Source: Flavobacteriales bacterium UBA5081 (GTDB lineage: Bacteria > Bacteroidota > Bacteroidia > Flavobacteriales_E > Vicingaceae). From it: a DNA stretch of 64,000 nt. This document shows positions 16,522-25,690 of the stretch, piece by piece. The position numbers and the translations under genes are program-made. The number at the start of each line of letters is the position of its first letter. Position 1 is the stretch's first letter. Below the pieces are notes generated by a model. The model saw only the letters and a program-made list of their open reading frames with translations. It was not told the origin of the DNA and did no database searches. Where the stretch lies: assembly GCA_002415785.1 (NCBI GenBank), contig DIAJ01000044.1, positions 1 through 64,000 on the forward strand. The letters are read 5' to 3'.

Positions 16522-17562
16522 CTACTCATCCTCCAACTCTCTCCCTGAAGTATACCGCTCCCACTTTTCGAGAACTGCTTTCATATCGTCGGGTAGCTCA
16601 GAGTCAAACTCCATCCACTCTTTCGTTTTTGGATGTGTAAACGCTAATGTTTTGGCGTGTAAAGCCTGTCGAGGCAATAAATCGAAACAATTTTCTACAA
16701 AGCGCCTGTATTTAGTAAAGGTCGTCCCTTTAAGTATTTTATTACCTCCATATTCCGGATCGTTAAAAAGTGGATGCCCAATCCACTTAGAATGAACGCG
16801 AATTTGGTGTGTTCTTCCAGTATCTAATTTATATTCAACCAAAGTAACGTAGCCAAAACGCTTAAGTACTTTATAATTAGTTATGGCCGATTTCCCAACA
16901 TCTCCTTCGGGAAAAACATCCATAATTTTTCTATTCTTCTCAGAACGCCAAATATCTCCCTCAATTCGGCCTTCATCTTGCTCCATATCTCCCCAAACTA
17001 AAGCTTGGTATCTTCTGTCGGAAGTACGATCGTAAAACTGCTTCGCTAAATGAGAAAGCGCATATTCGGTTTTGGCAATGACCATAATTCCGGTGGTATT
17101 TTTATCCAAACGGTGAACCAATCCAGGCCTGCCTTCATTGCCTTCCATTTCCGGCAAATTTTGAAAATGATAAATCAAACCATTCACTAAGGTGCCGTCG
17201 AAGTTTCCGTAGCCCGGATGTACAACCATATTTGCAGGCTTGTTCAAAACCAACAAAGTATCATCCTCATAAATGATGTCGAGTGGAATATTTTCAGCCT
17301 TAAGTTCCGTTTCTCTTGGCGGATAAGGCATCACGATTGACACCTCATCATAAGGTTTAATTTTATAATTAGGCTTCACTGTTTTTCCATTAACCACAAC
17401 ATTTCCGGATTGGGCAGCCTGTTGGATTTTATTTCTCGAAGAATTCGGCAAGCGGTCACTCAAAAATTTATCAATTCGAATGACTGTTTGACCTTTATCA
17501 GCTATGATTTTGTGGTGTTCAAATAACTCCTCTTCTTCCTGTTCAATACCTTCTTCAGTCAT
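16522..17562 (-). CDS. rluD: Large-subunit rRNA pseudouridine synthase, RluD family
   Basis: 346 residues. An S4 RNA-binding domain (about 25-85: IRIDKFLSDRLPNSSRNKIQ, NGKTVKPNYKIKPYDEV) precedes a pseudouridine-synthase domain with the catalytic motif GLVHRLDKNTTGIMVIAK, where Asp153 is the nucleophile. The later GRTHQIRVH motif is also present. RluD-type enzymes modify uridines in helix 69 of 23S rRNA; exact target specificity is inferred from the family. The start overlaps the end of the upstream T9SS gene by 8 bp, so the PASTA, T9SS and rluD genes probably form one leftward operon. Confidence 0.93.
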   Translation of the reverse strand: MTEEGIEQEEEELFEHHKIIADKGQTVIRIDKFLSDRLPNSSRNKIQQAAQSGNVVVNGKTVKPNYKIKPYDEVSIVMPYPPRETELKAENIPLDIIYEDDTLLVLNKPANMVVHPGYGNFDGTLVNGLIYHFQNLPEMEGNEGRPGLVHRLDKNTTGIMVIAKTEYALSHLAKQFYDRTSDRRYQALVWGDMEQDEGRIEGDIWRSEKNRKIMDVFPEGDVGKSAITNYKVLKRFGYVTLVEYKLDTGRTHQIRVHSKWIGHPLFNDPEYGGNKILKGTTFTKYRRFVENCFDLLPRQALHAKTLAFTHPKTKEWMEFDSELPDDMKAVLEKWERYTSGRELEDE

Positions 17563-19807
17563 GGCTGATTATTATTTTCTTATGTGCACTTTCTCCTTTC
17601 TGATTAACTACTCTTAGCAAATAAATCCCTTCCGGATAATTGCTAACATCAATCTTCAACTCATTTTGATTAGTGGTCTGCCAAAGCAAACTTCCCTGAA
17701 TACTATATAATTGAACTTGAGATAATCGAAAATCTTTAGGTAAGTCAATTTCCACTTGATTATTTGCCGGATTAGGATAAACTGTCCAATCAAAGCTTTT
17801 TATAGCATGTTTTTTAAGCCCAACTCCCCAACTGCTTTTTCTATATATCGGGCGAATCATTAGACAGCCATCTTGAATACCGTTTGTGGGATTTGTCCAA
17901 CTATTTCCTTCATTACTCCAAAAAATTCGATCTTTATGATTGTTATTAAAATCGTAGCCAATGTTTAATGAGTTTTGACCAATTGACTCTATTCCTACGT
18001 AAAATCGCTCTCCTACAGCAACTAAACTATCAAACCAAAGTGTTAAAAAGCCATTATCATCAGTATACATTGGCCGATAGCTCTGCTCTTTCTTAAAAAT
18101 TAAGTCTCCAGGTCCCGTAGAGTTAGAGGCTTCCCATACCATTAAGCTAAAACGTTGATTTTGGATATCAACTCCCTGTGGTAAAAAATAAATTTGGATT
18201 CCTCCAATCGTATCGGCAAAAGGCTGATCAAACTCATGAGCAATGTAGGCAAAATATCCAGCCGGGCTTTGTACAGGATTTATTCCGTAACCGGCCTCAG
18301 CAGTACCGTCGTCATAAGCATAGTAGTTATCTAAAACTGCTGTGCTATAGGTCGTATCATTTGATCTGAAAAAGTCTTGACCACCTTGTTGTGCATCAAA
18401 TCGAATGTCGTAGATGGCTCTTAACACACCGGCAGAGTCGATATCATTCGGCTGATAATCGAAATTAATGGGATAATCAAATGCAAAAACCTCTTGTGCA
18501 ACAACAATTGATACTTGGTTAGTTGTCGGATATCGATAAAAATTTCCTCCATTTACTGTATCGGGTATAACTACTTTATTAAAGACATTAAATGCGCCAT
18601 CAGAGTTGTTTTTGACCCAAAGTGAATCGCTATCGTCAATCATGTACTCCGAAGGGTCATCTTGAAAATGCCAATAAGGCATGGCATAATATTCTTTTAA
18701 TAATGAACGTGCCGGATATATATAAGCGATATCTCTATAGGTTGTATCTTCTGTACTTCTACCTGAATTCAAGTAAATATAATCTAAATGCCATTGGTCA
18801 AAAGCACCGGATGAATGGGCATAAGCTCTAAACCTAAACTGAGCTCCATTTTGATGAAACTGATTGGGAATTTTAATAAAAATCTGCTGAAAAGTATCTG
18901 CTTCAAAACCGGCAACTCCCCATAAATTTGACCATTTATCAGTACTTGGATTATAGAAATCCATTGTTAAAGAGTCCATAGGCTCAGGACCGTCCAAGGA
19001 AATACCTTGTGGCTGTATGAAAAAGCTCATATACACATTGGTATCACCCAAATTTCCCATTTGTAGTGGAGCTGAAGTCAAATAATCGGCTTCTACCGTT
19101 CTTGGGTTTTCCATATCATAGGGCAATCCATTTTGATCTAAGCCATCAAATGTTACTACGCCAATACTAGGAGGTAATATGGGAAAGGTGTTATTTAGCA
19201 ACACATCGCGGTCGGTATAGTATATGTTTGGAGGTACATCTACAAAATAAAAATTAGCAGAATCTTGAAACAAATTGGCCTCCACTTCAACAGTATCTCT
19301 TCCGCCGTTAATGGTATCAAAAACATTGAACGGCTTAAAGTGTGTAATACTTACAGAAGTTGTAGGGTAAGTGCTTATGTCATGCAATTCCGCAAAACCT
19401 TCTATGTTTTCAGTTCTCTGAATTACAGTGCAATCTTGTGCTATTTCGTATACATAAGTTGTATCAGTAATTAGTCCAACTGTATCTCTGTATGGTGTTC
19501 CACCAATGTAGATTCTATAAACTGTGGTATCTGTATAAGTTAAATTTGTATTATTCTTAGAAAAAGGCTTGAGAAAGTGATTGCTCGAAAAGTCATCCTT
19601 AAAAGGCAAGCTTAGCGTATCGAAATTATAAAATACTGAATCGTCGGCAACGGTTGTTTTAGGACGGTTTACTGCTCCTTTTGAAAACTTAAAATCGTTG
19701 GAATCATACAAAGCAGGATTTGAACTTGGTGTTACCAAATAATCCTGCCCAAATGCAGTTAGACTAACTAAACTGAAAAAGTAAGTGAGTATTTTTTTCT
19801 TCATCAA
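17555..19807 (-). CDS. Large secreted protein with T9SS type A sorting domain
   Basis: 750 residues. The signal peptide is MMKKKILTYFFSLVSLTAFGQ. The body, about 650 residues, is rich in Thr, Asp and aromatic beta-strand patterns and fits no family I can name. It includes segments typical of T9SS cargo such as DNYYAYDDGTAEAGYGINP and FYVGIESIGQNSLNIGYDFN. The last 75 residues are a sorting domain: DWTVYPNPANNQVEIDLP, LYSIQGSLLWQT, YPEGIYLLRVVN and a basic end. It lies 1 bp after the PASTA gene and overlaps rluD by 8 bp. The function is unknown; surface exposure or secretion is expected. Confidence 0.88.
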   Translation of the reverse strand: MMKKKILTYFFSLVSLTAFGQDYLVTPSSNPALYDSNDFKFSKGAVNRPKTTVADDSVFYNFDTLSLPFKDDFSSNHFLKPFSKNNTNLTYTDTTVYRIYIGGTPYRDTVGLITDTTYVYEIAQDCTVIQRTENIEGFAELHDISTYPTTSVSITHFKPFNVFDTINGGRDTVEVEANLFQDSANFYFVDVPPNIYYTDRDVLLNNTFPILPPSIGVVTFDGLDQNGLPYDMENPRTVEADYLTSAPLQMGNLGDTNVYMSFFIQPQGISLDGPEPMDSLTMDFYNPSTDKWSNLWGVAGFEADTFQQIFIKIPNQFHQNGAQFRFRAYAHSSGAFDQWHLDYIYLNSGRSTEDTTYRDIAYIYPARSLLKEYYAMPYWHFQDDPSEYMIDDSDSLWVKNNSDGAFNVFNKVVIPDTVNGGNFYRYPTTNQVSIVVAQEVFAFDYPINFDYQPNDIDSAGVLRAIYDIRFDAQQGGQDFFRSNDTTYSTAVLDNYYAYDDGTAEAGYGINPVQSPAGYFAYIAHEFDQPFADTIGGIQIYFLPQGVDIQNQRFSLMVWEASNSTGPGDLIFKKEQSYRPMYTDDNGFLTLWFDSLVAVGERFYVGIESIGQNSLNIGYDFNNNHKDRIFWSNEGNSWTNPTNGIQDGCLMIRPIYRKSSWGVGLKKHAIKSFDWTVYPNPANNQVEIDLPKDFRLSQVQLYSIQGSLLWQTTNQNELKIDVSNYPEGIYLLRVVNQKGESAHKKIIISHD

Positions 19808-19808
19808 A

Positions 19809-20624
19809 CTATAAACTATCCGTAGGGTTAACGGAATGAATTATTCGATTCGTATCTATAGTTAAAAATAAATCTACTGCACTCCCCATAGGTATTGTTG
19901 GCTCAAGAGAATAAAATGGAATTTGTCTGTAAACCAAAGCTGCTGCAGAGTCCTCAGCTGTTAGTACAGTCTCATCATAATTTAAACTACCGACATTTAA
20001 GTATTTTGCTTTCAATAAATCTGCAGCTAAATCAGCCGTAAACTCAATTAAATAAGGAACATCAGTCAATTCGTTACTCAAGCCTTGACCAAGCACTAAG
20101 TCAATGGCTGTTCCTTTTGGAATACTTTTACCGGGATTGATCTTTTTACCATCTACCATTTGCTCTAAAATACAGTTTGCACAAACGTCAGGTTTATATG
20201 TTAGCTCACCAACCTCTAAGCCAAAAGTTTCTAATATTGTCGTCGCTTGTCGCAGCGACATATCAGCTAAATCGGGCATGGCAATTTGCGGGGGCGCATA
20301 AGCCGAAACAGTCAAGTATATTTTTCGCCCTTGTTTTACCTCATAGCCTGCTACAGGATCTTGCTCGATAATTTTACCGCCTTCTACTTCTTTTAGATAA
20401 AGAGAATCTGCAACTACCGCTGTAAATTCTCCACCGGCTAGCAAACTATCCACTTTGTGCAAGAATTCACCTTTTAGTTTTGGGACTTCTTTGGTTTTCC
20501 CATGAAGGGTAAAATCATCTAAATAACTTAATGTGGCATACACTCCTCCACAAACTAAAACCAATGCAATTAGCAAGTTAATGACAAATGCTTTGCTAAA
20601 TAAAAAACGAAAAAAACTCACCAT
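19809..20624 (-). CDS. PASTA-domain membrane protein
   Basis: 271 residues. A short cytoplasmic N-terminus and one membrane helix (about 12-34) are followed by about three PASTA repeats: VPKLKGEFLHKVDSLLAGGE...VKQGRKIYLTVS, MPDLADMSLRQATTILETFG...IPKGTAIDLVLGQG, and VPYLIEFTADLAADLLKA...IPMGSAVDLFLT. PASTA repeats bind peptidoglycan or beta-lactam-like structures in other bacteria. The divergent neighbour ddl makes the D-Ala-D-Ala ligand, which fits a cell-wall role. There is no kinase or transpeptidase domain. It is the first gene of the T9SS/rluD operon, with a consensus -7 box upstream. Confidence 0.9.
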   Translation of the reverse strand: MVSFFRFLFSKAFVINLLIALVLVCGGVYATLSYLDDFTLHGKTKEVPKLKGEFLHKVDSLLAGGEFTAVVADSLYLKEVEGGKIIEQDPVAGYEVKQGRKIYLTVSAYAPPQIAMPDLADMSLRQATTILETFGLEVGELTYKPDVCANCILEQMVDGKKINPGKSIPKGTAIDLVLGQGLSNELTDVPYLIEFTADLAADLLKAKYLNVGSLNYDETVLTAEDSAAALVYRQIPFYSLEPTIPMGSAVDLFLTIDTNRIIHSVNPTDSL

Positions 20625-20650
20625 AAAACTGTTCGAATGCTTATCGGCTT

Positions 20651-20658
20651 CAAAGATA
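20651..20658 (-). promoter_or_regulatory. Consensus -7 box (TATCTTTG) for the PASTA operon
   Basis: The minus strand reads TATCTTTG, an exact match to the Bacteroidota TAnnTTTG box, about 26 bp before the ATG at 20624 in the divergent PASTA/ddl spacer. No -33 TTTG is clear. Confidence 0.55.
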
Positions 20659-20749
20659 TGAATATTAGACCTGCTTTGTTAATTATTCCTTGCTTGCTTC
20701 ATCAATTCATCGGCAACTTTTAACTTACTTTGATAAAAATTTCAAACGA

Positions 20750-21724
20750 ATGAAGAAATTAATAGCAATTGCGGCAGGAGGAGATTCAGCAGAAGAAGAG
20801 ATTTCCCTACTCTCTGCACAAACTGTTTTAGATAACATTGACACTAATTTATTTGAAGCAGTTTTAGTAAAAATGCGCTTTGGCAAATGGGAGGCTCATT
20901 ACCGCGATACTGTAATTAATATAGATAAAAACGACTTTTCAATTGAGTTAGATGACAAAAAGCGATATTTCGACTACATTTTTATTGCCATTCACGGTAC
21001 ACCGGGAGAAGATGGTAAGCTACAAGCTTATTTCGATTTACTGAAGTTGCCCTACTCTTCGCCCAACCACATTGGCGCTACATTAACTTTTAACAAATGG
21101 TACTGTAACACTTTACTTAAACAGTTAGATTTTTCTGTGGCAAAGTCGATGTACCTGAGAAGAAACGAAAAGTTCAACTCACAAAATATTATTGATAACT
21201 TAGGACTCCCTTGCTTTGTAAAACCTTGTTCCTGCGGAAGTAGTTATGGAGTAAGCAAAGTAAAAAAAGCAGAAGATTTAGCTACTGCCATTCGCAAAGC
21301 GTTTGAGTACGATCATGAAATTATGATTGAAAGTCAACTTTCCGGTAAGGAATTGACCTGTGGGGTTTATAGAGATCAAGGAGAAGTGAAGGCGCTACCA
21401 ATAACAGAAATTATTCCCAAAGGTGAGTTTTTTGATTATGCCGCAAAATACCAAGGCGACTCCCAGGAAATTACTCCTGCCAGGATTGATGATGAAATGA
21501 CCCTAAAAATTCAGCAAATAGCGAAAGCTGTTTACGATAAACTGGATATGCGAGGTATTGTAAGAGTTGACTTTATGCTAGTAGATGAAACACCTTACAT
21601 TATTGAATTAAATGCCGTACCGGGGCTTTCTCCCAATAGCTTGGTGCCACAACAAATAAGAGCTGCCGGCTTGAGTTTAACCGATTTTTTTACGACCATT
21701 ATTCAAGAAACGATAAAAGACTAG
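20750..21724 (+). CDS. ddl: D-alanine--D-alanine ligase
   Basis: About 324 residues from the ATG at 20750 (MKKLIAIAAGGDSAEEEISL). I preferred this to an upstream in-frame start because the family begins with this strand and glycine loop. It is an ATP-grasp enzyme: CFVKPCSCGSSYGVSKV (ATP loop), EIMIESQLSGKELTCGV, and the C-terminal metal/ligand motif VDFMLVDETPYIIELNAVPG followed by LSPNSLVP. It joins two D-Ala molecules using ATP for peptidoglycan stem peptides, in the cytosol. The gene is divergent from the PASTA operon and 9 bp before an O-methyltransferase gene. Confidence 0.95.
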   Translation: MKKLIAIAAGGDSAEEEISLLSAQTVLDNIDTNLFEAVLVKMRFGKWEAHYRDTVINIDKNDFSIELDDKKRYFDYIFIAIHGTPGEDGKLQAYFDLLKLPYSSPNHIGATLTFNKWYCNTLLKQLDFSVAKSMYLRRNEKFNSQNIIDNLGLPCFVKPCSCGSSYGVSKVKKAEDLATAIRKAFEYDHEIMIESQLSGKELTCGVYRDQGEVKALPITEIIPKGEFFDYAAKYQGDSQEITPARIDDEMTLKIQQIAKAVYDKLDMRGIVRVDFMLVDETPYIIELNAVPGLSPNSLVPQQIRAAGLSLTDFFTTIIQETIKD

Positions 21725-21733
21725 AGAGCAATT

Positions 21734-22375
21734 ATGGATTTTTTAGATGAGAAAATAGAAGAATACGTCAATCAACACAGTAGTCCTGAGCCGGAATTAT
21801 TAGCTCGACTAAACCGAGAAACGCATTTAAAAATACTACAGCCAAGAATGTTGAGCGGTCATTTACAGGGCAGAGTATTGAGTATGCTCATGAAAATGAT
21901 TCGTCCTCAACGCATTTTAGAAATTGGCACTTATACAGGTTATTCTGCGCTTTGCATGGCAGAAGGTTTGGCTCAGGCCGGAGAGTTGCACAGCATTGAC
22001 ATTAATGAAGAATTGACTGATTTTGTTCAAAAGTATGTTAATGAGGCAGGCCATCAAGACGAGATTAAACTGCATGTTGGCAATGCTTTAGAAATAATTC
22101 CTTTATTGAAAGAAGACTGGGATGTTGTTTTTATTGATGCCGACAAAAACAATTACATTAACTACTACAACTTACTGATTGACAAACTCAAAAGTGGCTC
22201 ATACATTATTGCCGACAATGTATTATGGAGTGGTAAAGTGATTGAAGATTACAACCAACAAGATGAAGACACTAAAACCTTAATCGATTTTAATAAAATG
22301 ATTCAGGAAGATGAGCGTGTAGAAAATGTATTATTTCCCATTCGCGATGGACTGATGGTGGTGAGAAAGAAATGA
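21734..22375 (+). CDS. SAM-dependent O-methyltransferase (class I, COMT-like)
   Basis: 213 residues. The SAM-binding motif ILEIGTYTGYSALCMAEGL is at about 57-75, HSIDINEEL gives the acidic loop-2 residue, and DVVFIDADKNNYINYY holds the metal-binding Asp of the cation-dependent O-methyltransferase family (Methyltransf_3). Later Asn in YIIADNVLWSGKV is also a metal ligand in this family. Substrates are usually catechol-like or small phenolics, but none can be named here. It is 9 bp downstream of ddl and probably co-transcribed. Confidence 0.93.
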   Translation: MDFLDEKIEEYVNQHSSPEPELLARLNRETHLKILQPRMLSGHLQGRVLSMLMKMIRPQRILEIGTYTGYSALCMAEGLAQAGELHSIDINEELTDFVQKYVNEAGHQDEIKLHVGNALEIIPLLKEDWDVVFIDADKNNYINYYNLLIDKLKSGSYIIADNVLWSGKVIEDYNQQDEDTKTLIDFNKMIQEDERVENVLFPIRDGLMVVRKK

Positions 22376-22420
22376 ACAATTATCATTTTTTTTAAAAAAC
22401 TAAAGAATTAAGAAAAATGT

Positions 22421-22428
22421 TATATTTG
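22421..22428 (+). promoter_or_regulatory. TATATTTG -7-type box before the DUF5011-like lipoprotein gene
   Basis: TATATTTG fits TAnnTTTG and ends 18 bp before the ATG at 22447. Its position supports that start over the ATG at 22417, which lies upstream of the box. Confidence 0.5.
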
Positions 22429-22446
22429 TGCCATACCGTATTTAAA

Positions 22447-23094
22447 ATGAAAGTATTTTATCCACTCATTCTTCTTATTTCAATTTTATTCACAATTTCT
22501 TGCTCGAAAGATGACAGTAATAGCAGCTCATCCCCCCAAGGTCCGAAGCCAACAGTGACTCTTAATGGAGAAGCCAAAGATACTCTTTCGCTCAATCAGC
22601 AATATGTAGAATTAGGGGCAACAGCAATAGATGCAAATGGAACTGACATTAGTTCCTCTATCAATATTAGTGGTGCTGTAGACTACAACAAAACCGGACT
22701 GTATGTATTAAAGTACACGGCAACTGATTCCAAAAATGTTACTTCAGATCCTATCAACAGAGAAATACTCGTAAAAAATGATGCTGAATATTTGGTTGGA
22801 GTTTACACCGCGACCCATAAATGCAGTTCTTCTTCTGTAAACACTGATGATTTCCAAACGACGATTAGCGTATCCACAGAAACAAACAATAAAATATTTT
22901 TCAGCAAATTAAACCCTGTTTCCGGTCAGATTGAAGCAAACGTAAGTGGCATAGGGGTTAATATACCACAAGCATTTGACCAAAATAACAATCAGTATAG
23001 CGGAAATGGAACAATTTCAAATAATGATATCAAAGTAACTTTCAACACAGATGTAACAGGTTATTCTAATTGCACTATAACCTTACCTCGCTAA
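22447..23094 (+). CDS. Lipoprotein with immunoglobulin-like DUF5011-type domain
   Basis: About 215 residues from the ATG at 22447; an earlier in-frame ATG would put a non-signal stretch before MKVFYPLILLISILFTISC. The lipobox is TISC, followed by SKDDSNSSSS, a flexible acidic linker. Residues about 35-115 form one Ig-like domain: VTLNGEAKDTLSLNQQYVEL, GATAIDANG, TGLYVLKYTATDSKNVTS, as in DUF5011. The C-terminal 100 residues (YLVGVYTATHKC...) are a beta-rich region with two Cys, similar to Bacteroidota lipocalin-like or uncharacterised domains. Likely envelope-anchored; no function assigned. Confidence 0.8.
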   Translation: MKVFYPLILLISILFTISCSKDDSNSSSSPQGPKPTVTLNGEAKDTLSLNQQYVELGATAIDANGTDISSSINISGAVDYNKTGLYVLKYTATDSKNVTSDPINREILVKNDAEYLVGVYTATHKCSSSSVNTDDFQTTISVSTETNNKIFFSKLNPVSGQIEANVSGIGVNIPQAFDQNNNQYSGNGTISNNDIKVTFNTDVTGYSNCTITLPR

Positions 23095-23110
23095 TAAGAA
23101 GTTAGCCAAA

Positions 23111-24853
23111 ATGTTACGCTTAAGAATAGTACTATTCTTTTCTTTTCTCACTATTCTAATTGTTCCATTATTCACAAAGTCTTTTCTAATTGAGGGTGTT
23201 AATTCCCCTCGTTTATTATTAGCCAACCTATTCTTTGTCATTTTCTTTTTAAGTAGTAAAAAAATTGTGCTAAGTGCTCGATCTACTACTCCTATAACCA
23301 TTCTTTTCTTGTACTTTTTATATAAACTTTTAAATACATCAAATGCCTATAACTATGCTGAACTGATCTACAGCAGTCAGTTGACCTTTTTCTTTATTTC
23401 CGCTCTTATCGTTCTAAACACATTATCTTACCAAGCTATTTTACATTCCTTAATTACAAGTGTTTTTATTGGCAATATACTAACTCTTCTATACCTTGGA
23501 ATAGAAATTATTGATTTTGGAGGGTTTCAAAAAGCGAGTCCATACCAATTAAGCAGTTTCTTTTCCTATAAAAATATACTATCCGCTTATTTACTATTAT
23601 CTTCAGTTCTTGGTATTTATTGGTCACTTTCAAAAAAAAGAAATTTTCAAATCGCTCTTTTTTCCTTAGTGCTCATTAACTTAAGTGTAATCTATTATTT
23701 GCAAAGCCGAGCGGTTTTATTAGCCGCTTTCTGTATGCTTTTCTTGTACTTTATTTTCCATGTGGAAAAGCCAAAGCTAAAATTGGTCATCATCACCGGG
23801 TGTATTTTGAGTATAGCTTTTATCTCCTTTTACATTATCAATTTTTCAGAAATAGCCATAAGTTCCTTAGACTCTATGGAAGAGCGAATAAAACTATGGA
23901 ATAAATCAGTTCAATTAATTCAAGAAGAGTTTTGGCTTGGAGTGGGCGCAGGCAATTGGCAATTTAATTTTAGCCGCTTTGGTGTCAATGACATTTATAT
24001 GTTGCATCAAAGTAAAAGTAGCTTTCAAAGCCCACACAATGAAATCCTGTGGATTTTCTCTGAAGGCGGTTTTGTTGGTTTACTTTTAATATTCTTAGTT
24101 ATCCTATCATTTATTTTAATCAATAGAAAATATCAATTAACACACAAAAACACAACTCAGCAACAAATTTTAACTGCTGCACTAATCGGCTTTTTCCCAG
24201 TTGCATTTTTCAGCTTTCCTTCAGAAAGAGTTGCTATTCTTTTTCTGTATGCATTATTAATTACCCTATGGATTCAACTAAACTCATTAAAATCTAAAAA
24301 GATAATTTTATATAAATCAATAAAGTTTACTTTAGCTATTCTATGTTTAGCTAGCACCATAGTTGCTGCCTACCGTTTTAAAGGCGAATATTATACAAAA
24401 AAAATGATTATCGCTCAAAAGTCTAATTATTCAAAAGAAGTGCTTAAGCAAGCAAAGAAAGCTAGCTCACGGTTCTACAATACAGATAGCAGATCAACTC
24501 CCATTTCCTCTTATGAAGGTTGGGCGCACGACCAACTTGGGAATAACTCTGAACAACTAGAATCTGTAAGAAATGCCTTTCATTTAGCTCCTTATGATTT
24601 TGAGATACTTAGTAATTTAGGATCGGCATTAATAAAAAACTACCAGCTAAATGAGGCGGAAAAAATTCTTTTAAAATCCTATAAAATAAACAAATACCAC
24701 GACCCAACAAAATTTAATCTAAGTGTACTTTACTACAATAAGCGACAATATTGGAAAGCCTTACAATGGTTAAAGAAAATCCCGGGTTATGAGTTAGAGT
24801 ACCCAAGTATTCTGAATAAAATTATAAATAAATTGAGTTTTCCTCAAACATAA
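23111..24853 (+). CDS. O-antigen ligase/polymerase-like membrane protein with C-terminal TPR
   Basis: 580 residues. About ten hydrophobic segments fill residues 1-415. The periplasmic loop between late helices holds QEEFWLGVGAGNWQFNF and QSPHNEILWIFSEGGFVGLLL, the Wzy_C/WaaL-type signature (GxGxxxF...HNxxL). A final membrane helix is followed by about 150 residues of helical TPR-like repeats (LESVRNAFHLAPYDFEILSN, EAEKILLKSYKINKYHDP). Such proteins transfer or polymerise lipid-linked glycans, and in Bacteroidota they also include protein O-glycosylation ligases. It starts 16 bp after the lipoprotein gene and meets the TPM gene end-on with 5 bp between. Confidence 0.85.
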   Translation: MLRLRIVLFFSFLTILIVPLFTKSFLIEGVNSPRLLLANLFFVIFFLSSKKIVLSARSTTPITILFLYFLYKLLNTSNAYNYAELIYSSQLTFFFISALIVLNTLSYQAILHSLITSVFIGNILTLLYLGIEIIDFGGFQKASPYQLSSFFSYKNILSAYLLLSSVLGIYWSLSKKRNFQIALFSLVLINLSVIYYLQSRAVLLAAFCMLFLYFIFHVEKPKLKLVIITGCILSIAFISFYIINFSEIAISSLDSMEERIKLWNKSVQLIQEEFWLGVGAGNWQFNFSRFGVNDIYMLHQSKSSFQSPHNEILWIFSEGGFVGLLLIFLVILSFILINRKYQLTHKNTTQQQILTAALIGFFPVAFFSFPSERVAILFLYALLITLWIQLNSLKSKKIILYKSIKFTLAILCLASTIVAAYRFKGEYYTKKMIIAQKSNYSKEVLKQAKKASSRFYNTDSRSTPISSYEGWAHDQLGNNSEQLESVRNAFHLAPYDFEILSNLGSALIKNYQLNEAEKILLKSYKINKYHDPTKFNLSVLYYNKRQYWKALQWLKKIPGYELEYPSILNKIINKLSFPQT

Positions 24854-24858
24854 AAAAA

Positions 24859-25689
24859 CTACCAACTCCCACCGGCTCCTCCGCCACCAAAGCTTCCACC
24901 GCCAAAACCGCCGAAGCCTCCGCCACCACTTCCACCACCAAAGCCGCCAAAACCACCGCGACCGGAAGTGAAGTTATTGTAATGTCCGCCGTGTCGGCTG
25001 TTCATAGAACCCATTAGAAATAAGGCTGCCCAAAGGCTAATATCGTTTCTGTGTGCATAGCGCCGGGCTCTGCTAAAAGTTCCGGCAAACATAATGATGA
25101 TGAAAAAGAGAATAAAAAAGAATGGAAATAGGGGAAAATCACCACCTCCTTTGCTTTTTTTATTGTAGGCTTCCGCCGAGTACTCTCCACCGGTAATCTC
25201 CATAATTACTTTTGCAGCAGCAATAACTCCGGAATCATAATCCTCCTTTTTAAAGTGAGGAATCATTTCATTATTCACTATTCGATGTGCAATGGCATCC
25301 GGTAAAACGCCTTCAACGCCATAGCCTGTAGCAATAAAAGCCTGACCTTTTTCATTGCCTACTTTAGGTTTAACCATTACCACTACTCCATTGTTGAATT
25401 TAGCGTCACCAACTCCCCAATCTTCACCTAACTTAAAGGTAAAGCCACCGGCATCGTAGCCGCAAATAGAGTTTACGGTTACAATGGCAATTTGTGTTGA
25501 AGTAGTATCATTAAAGTTCACTAAATGATGCTCTAGCCCCTGTTCAGTTTGGCTACTGAGCACATTCGCAAAATCATTGACTAATCTAGGAGGATTCGGC
25601 TTTTTAGGAAAACAGTCATCTGCATTTTGAGCGGACAAACCTCCCACTCCAATTAATAAAACACCCAGAATAGATATGATTTTCTTCAT
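24859..25689 (-). CDS. TPM-domain protein with Gly-rich tail (YgcG-like)
   Basis: About 276 residues from the ATG at 25687-25689, which begins the signal peptide MKKIISILGVLLIGVGGLSAQ. A TPM (TLP18.3/Psb32/MOLO-1) domain spans about 35-165: RLVNDFANVLSSQTEQGLEHH, QIAIVTVNSI, DWGVGDAKFNNGVVVMV, AFIATGYGVEGVLPDA. One membrane helix (about 187-205) follows, and the C-terminus is a Gly/Phe/Ser-rich tail of about 40 residues ending GGGGAGGSW. Family members are implicated in membrane-protein or photosystem repair, but the bacterial role is unclear. It is the last gene of lemA-TPM-TPM, with a 1-bp gap. Confidence 0.9.
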   Translation of the reverse strand: MKKIISILGVLLIGVGGLSAQNADDCFPKKPNPPRLVNDFANVLSSQTEQGLEHHLVNFNDTTSTQIAIVTVNSICGYDAGGFTFKLGEDWGVGDAKFNNGVVVMVKPKVGNEKGQAFIATGYGVEGVLPDAIAHRIVNNEMIPHFKKEDYDSGVIAAAKVIMEITGGEYSAEAYNKKSKGGGDFPLFPFFFILFFIIIMFAGTFSRARRYAHRNDISLWAALFLMGSMNSRHGGHYNNFTSGRGGFGGFGGGSGGGGFGGFGGGSFGGGGAGGSW

Positions 25690-25690
25690 C

